Below, piece after piece: positions 14,187-16,798 of a stretch of DNA of 16,798 nt. The stretch spans positions 1-16,798 of the forward strand of contig JACMOJ010000462.1 in NCBI GenBank assembly GCA_014378085.1. The letters run 5' to 3'. Under the pieces are notes generated by a model. It saw nothing but the letters and a program-made list of their open reading frames with translations. It was not told the origin of the DNA and made no database searches. Within the stretch, counting starts at the first letter, position 1. Every line of letters starts with the position of its first letter. Source of the DNA: Burkholderiales bacterium (GTDB lineage Bacteria > Pseudomonadota > Gammaproteobacteria > Burkholderiales > Usitatibacteraceae). The position numbers were made by a program, and so were the translations under genes.

Positions 14187-15598
14187 AGCCGACGCTTGGC
14201 AATTTATTATTATTTTTTGCATTTGCGTTTATCGCAATCATGAGCAAAAACTTCGTGCTGAGCCCGTTGGCCGTGGTGGTGGTGGTGTCTGGTTTGTTTA
14301 TGCTGTGGCGGCCCAACAGCTCGCCCATTTTGCTGTTCATTTTCGGCTACCAATGGCTGCAGGTCAGCACAAAGCTATTCCGCGCCAATCTGCTCGGTTT
14401 AGACGTTGATGAGCTGTCACAGTTCGGCGGACAACTTTCAGTTGCCATTGTTCTGTCTTTGGTCGGGTTGCTCTGTCTTGCCATGGGTATGCGATTTGGC
14501 GTCGGGTCTGCGCGCGCCCATGATGTCAGCGCCTTGCTAGAAGACGCGCTAACCAGACCGCCGCTATTCTGGCTAAAACTGTATATCGCTGCTTTGCTGA
14601 TTGCCACAGTTGCGCAGCTCGGCGCGCGTGCTGTGCCCGCCTTAAGTCAGCCGCTATTGGCTGTTGCAACATTGAAGTGGGCGTTCTACTGGATATTCAC
14701 GTATATCGCCTTTGCACGGCCTGACGGGCTACGCGAACTCTGGGTGATCGTATTTTTTGTTGAATTGGCGCTTGGTTTCGGTGGTTACTTTTCGGAGTTC
14801 CGAACCACTCTAGTCATAACGATGTTAGCCTTAATTCCGAGTGGGCTTAAGTTTAATGTGTCTCGAATCATTAGTTTGGCTGGTGTATGTGCGCTGACTT
14901 TGGGGCTGGGGGTTGTGTGGACTGCAATCAAGCCAGAGTACCGTGAATTTTTGAGTCAAGGCGAGCGGGCTCAAGTGGTCTATGTCACTTATGGCGATAG
15001 TCTCGCATATGCCGCATCATTAGTTGGTGCGCTTGATAATGCCGCGCTAGCTAAGGCGGCAAATGATTTGGCAGAGCGAATCTCGTACGTTGATTTTTTT
15101 GCGAACGCAATCGATCATGTTCCTGCGATTGTGCCTCACGAAAATGGTGCGATCTGGTGGGATGCACTAATCAGGCCCTTTATGCCGCGGCTTTTTTTCC
15201 CAGATAAATCCGTAATTGATGATTCTGATCGTACGACGGAATTTACAGGGTTAAGAGTTGCAACCGCGGATGAAGGTGCTTCCGTGAGTCTCGGATACAT
15301 GGCTGAGGCTTACATAGATCTTGGACCTTATTTCATGATGGTTCCCATATTTTTATTAGGGTGGGGGCTGGGAAAATTTTATAGATGGATGAGCAGTTAC
15401 CCGTCAACACGAGGGGTTTTAGGAATTGGCTTGGCAACGGCAACGCTGTACCCTGCCGCCCAGTTCGAAACTAGCATCACGAAACTGATTGGGGGCTTGG
15501 TTGTGACCATGCTCCTATGCTGGATCGCTGCGCGTTGGGGGGCGCCTCGCTTTTACCGTCGTACACGGCGTACTGTGCCCGTGGCTATTAAAGGCTGA
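14183..15598 (+). CDS. Wzy-like polysaccharide polymerase or polytopic membrane protein
   Basis: A 471-residue inner-membrane protein with about twelve hydrophobic segments near 5-20, 24-42, 48-62, 83-104, 128-147, 157-177, 183-203, 207-222, 228-248, 379-400, 409-426 and 433-451. A loop of about 130 residues between segments 9 and 10 is predicted periplasmic. Within or after it, LIRPFMPRLFFPDKS (329-343) and MAEAYIDLGPY (373-383) resemble the conserved PR.lfP.K and gEaY.d.G stretches of O-antigen polymerases. If it is Wzy, it would join undecaprenyl-linked repeats in the periplasm, but no Wzx flippase or chain-length regulator is seen and an ABC exporter is present. Wzy proteins are too divergent for a firm call. 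The GTG overlaps the preceding TGA, and AGGGA at 14172-14176 is a good ribosome site. Confidence 0.6.
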   Translation: MKPTLGNLLLFFAFAFIAIMSKNFVLSPLAVVVVVSGLFMLWRPNSSPILLFIFGYQWLQVSTKLFRANLLGLDVDELSQFGGQLSVAIVLSLVGLLCLAMGMRFGVGSARAHDVSALLEDALTRPPLFWLKLYIAALLIATVAQLGARAVPALSQPLLAVATLKWAFYWIFTYIAFARPDGLRELWVIVFFVELALGFGGYFSEFRTTLVITMLALIPSGLKFNVSRIISLAGVCALTLGLGVVWTAIKPEYREFLSQGERAQVVYVTYGDSLAYAASLVGALDNAALAKAANDLAERISYVDFFANAIDHVPAIVPHENGAIWWDALIRPFMPRLFFPDKSVIDDSDRTTEFTGLRVATADEGASVSLGYMAEAYIDLGPYFMMVPIFLLGWGLGKFYRWMSSYPSTRGVLGIGLATATLYPAAQFETSITKLIGGLVVTMLLCWIAARWGAPRFYRRTRRTVPVAIKG

Positions 15599-15603
15599 CG
15601 AGT

Positions 15604-16761
15604 TTGCGAGTTTTGCATGTCATTCCTTCGGTTTCCATTTTCCACGGCGGCCCGAGCATGGCGATCGTGAATATGGAACGGACGCTTGCCAGGCTGGGCG
15701 TGGCCGTGACGACTGTCACGACCGATGATGACGGCCCATCTGGCCGTCGGCGGATGGCGCCAATGTCGGAGGCGGTGCCCGGTATGCGTCGGCATTACTT
15801 CCGCAAGTGGATTGATTTCTACAAAGTTGCGCCAGGTCTTGCCGTGTGGCTTTGGCGGCATGTGCATGAATTCGATGTAGTACATATCCACGCGCTGTTT
15901 TCCTTTTCCAGCATGGCGGCTGCTTGGGCAGCACGCCTGAGGGGCGTGCCTTATGTGCTTCGCCCACTGGGCACATTGACGAGTTATGGCCTGACGCAGC
16001 GGCGTCCGCTCCTCAAGCGGCTGTCGCTTGCCCTGCTGGAAGGTCCGGCGCTGCGCAGTGCTGCAGCCGTGCACTTCACCAGTGATGAAGAACGCTTTGA
16101 AGCACGTGAGTCTGGGGTTGCGATGCGCGAGGTGGTGATTCCGGTGGGCATCGAGGCGTTCAGGCCAGTGGACGGCACCTTGTTGCGCGCGCATTTCCCC
16201 ACGTTGGGCAGCGCGCCTTACCTACTGTACTTGTCGCGCCTAGATCCCAAAAAGAATCTTGAGGGCTTGTTGCGCGCGTTCAGAGATTGCTCCTCACACT
16301 GGTCAGATGTAAAACTTCTAGTTGCGGGCGATGGTGTGCCGGGATATGTGGCAAGTCTAAAGGCTTTGGCCATCGAACTCGGGTTGGTTGACAGCGTTGT
16401 TTGGGCAGGGCACATAGACGGGGATCTGAAACGCAGTGCGATGGGCGGCGCCGCGTTATTTGTGCTGCCTTCTTTTTCAGAGAACTTCGGTATCGCCGCT
16501 GCCGAGGCGCTAATGGCCGGCCTGCCCTGCGTGCTGGGGCAGGGCGTAGCGATTTCTCGGGATGTGGTCGATTCAGGTGCCGGAGTGGCCGTGGCGCCCG
16601 ATGCGGGCAGCATTGCGGCGGGGTTGACGCGGGTCATGGCTGATACGCAAGTGCGTGCCGACATGTCCGCGTGTGCCAGCACCTTGGCGCGCGCCAAATA
16701 TTCCACGCAGGCCATGGGGCAGAGCTTAGTGCAGCTTTATTCAGGAATTTTGAAGCGATGA
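15604..16761 (+). CDS. GT4-family glycosyltransferase
   Basis: A 385-residue GT-B enzyme. RVLHVIPSVSIFHGGPSMAI (2-21) is the canonical GT4 beginning, HIHALFSF (94-101) the acceptor-side His region, and VLRPLGTL (118-125) a family motif. LYLSRLDPKKNLEGLL (208-223), VAGDG (240-244) and PSFSENFGIAAAEAL (289-303) form the donor site with EX7E residues E293 and E301. The TTG at 15604 is chosen because the conserved strand begins at residue 2 and AAGG (15591-15594) lies 9 nt upstream, 5 nt after the previous stop. It ends in an ATGA overlap with the epimerase start. Codon use is again GC-rich (one 60-nt row at 16561 is 70% GC), like the left edge of the locus. Confidence 0.92.
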   Translation: MRVLHVIPSVSIFHGGPSMAIVNMERTLARLGVAVTTVTTDDDGPSGRRRMAPMSEAVPGMRRHYFRKWIDFYKVAPGLAVWLWRHVHEFDVVHIHALFSFSSMAAAWAARLRGVPYVLRPLGTLTSYGLTQRRPLLKRLSLALLEGPALRSAAAVHFTSDEERFEARESGVAMREVVIPVGIEAFRPVDGTLLRAHFPTLGSAPYLLYLSRLDPKKNLEGLLRAFRDCSSHWSDVKLLVAGDGVPGYVASLKALAIELGLVDSVVWAGHIDGDLKRSAMGGAALFVLPSFSENFGIAAAEALMAGLPCVLGQGVAISRDVVDSGAGVAVAPDAGSIAAGLTRVMADTQVRADMSACASTLARAKYSTQAMGQSLVQLYSGILKR

Positions 16762-16798
16762 AACATGTTTTGGTCACTGGTGGTGCGGGTTACATCGG
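16758..16798 (+). CDS. galE: UDP-glucose 4-epimerase-like SDR enzyme, 3' partial
   Basis: ATG 16758 overlaps the previous TGA. The 13 full codons visible give MKHVLVTGGAGYI, and the final GG begins the next glycine. This is the NAD-binding GxxGxxG motif at the extreme N-terminus of extended short-chain dehydrogenases. The exact wording is typical of GalE, which interconverts UDP-Glc and UDP-Gal (some also the GlcNAc/GalNAc forms), but other UDP-sugar epimerases begin alike. Intactness cannot be judged. Confidence 0.7.
   Translation, partial: MKHVLVTGGAGYI

Noticed and set aside
1..16798. Transposase, attachment site, tRNA or CRISPR array explaining the mosaic
   Set aside because: No transposase-like protein, terminal inverted repeats, spaced repeats or cloverleaf could be found on either strand by reading.

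Overview
The window is the interior of a surface-polysaccharide (O-antigen, capsule or exopolysaccharide) biosynthesis locus. Every recognisable gene lies on the + strand, packed head to tail, and many junctions are 4-nt start/stop overlaps (ATGA, GTGA or TTGA). The GC-rich codon use of the flanking genes, together with Wzm/Wzt and FkbM-type sequences as I recall them from Burkholderiales and relatives, suggests a betaproteobacterium. That is an inference, and I cannot name a genus. No RNA gene, transposase, CRISPR array or convincing terminator is visible. The operon promoter and the locus ends lie outside the window.

Layout. (1) 1-1572: an asparagine-synthase-type amidotransferase, with its N-terminus cut off by the window. 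(2) 1569-2066: a scar. The first ~57 codons of an acyltransferase-3 gene run directly into the frameshifted 3' end of a UDP-sugar 6-dehydrogenase gene, and neither can be functional. (3) 2095-3213: a GT4 glycosyltransferase. (4) 3221-5445: the ABC export pair Wzm (permease) and Wzt (ATPase with a C-terminal carbohydrate-recognition domain). (5) 5511-6676: strongly AT-rich DNA holding a DUF1919-like gene and a hexapeptide-repeat acetyltransferase. (6) 6673-10902: two GT2 enzymes, an unusual DSD-containing putative glycosyltransferase, and a GT4 enzyme. (7) 10937-11698: an FkbM-methyltransferase-like protein with altered key motifs. (8) 11695-14186: two more GT4-type glycosyltransferases. (9) 14183-15598: a ~12-TM Wzy-like polymerase or membrane protein. 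(10) 15604-16761: a fifth GT4. (11) 16758-end: the first 13 codons of a GalE-like epimerase.

How it fits together. Up to eight glycosyltransferases would build a complex glycan on a lipid carrier in the cytoplasm. The acetyltransferase, and possibly the amidotransferase and FkbM-like protein, would decorate it. Wzm-Wzt would export it, and GalE (if intact beyond the window) would supply UDP-Gal or UDP-GalNAc. The odd points are a Wzy-like protein beside an ABC exporter, the loss of a uronic-acid-forming dehydrogenase next to an amidotransferase, a GC drop that begins inside wzt, a possible homopolymer frameshift at the start of the DUF1919 gene, and the motif-altered FkbM-like protein. I see a mosaic, recently rearranged polysaccharide locus rather than a clearly new kind of system.
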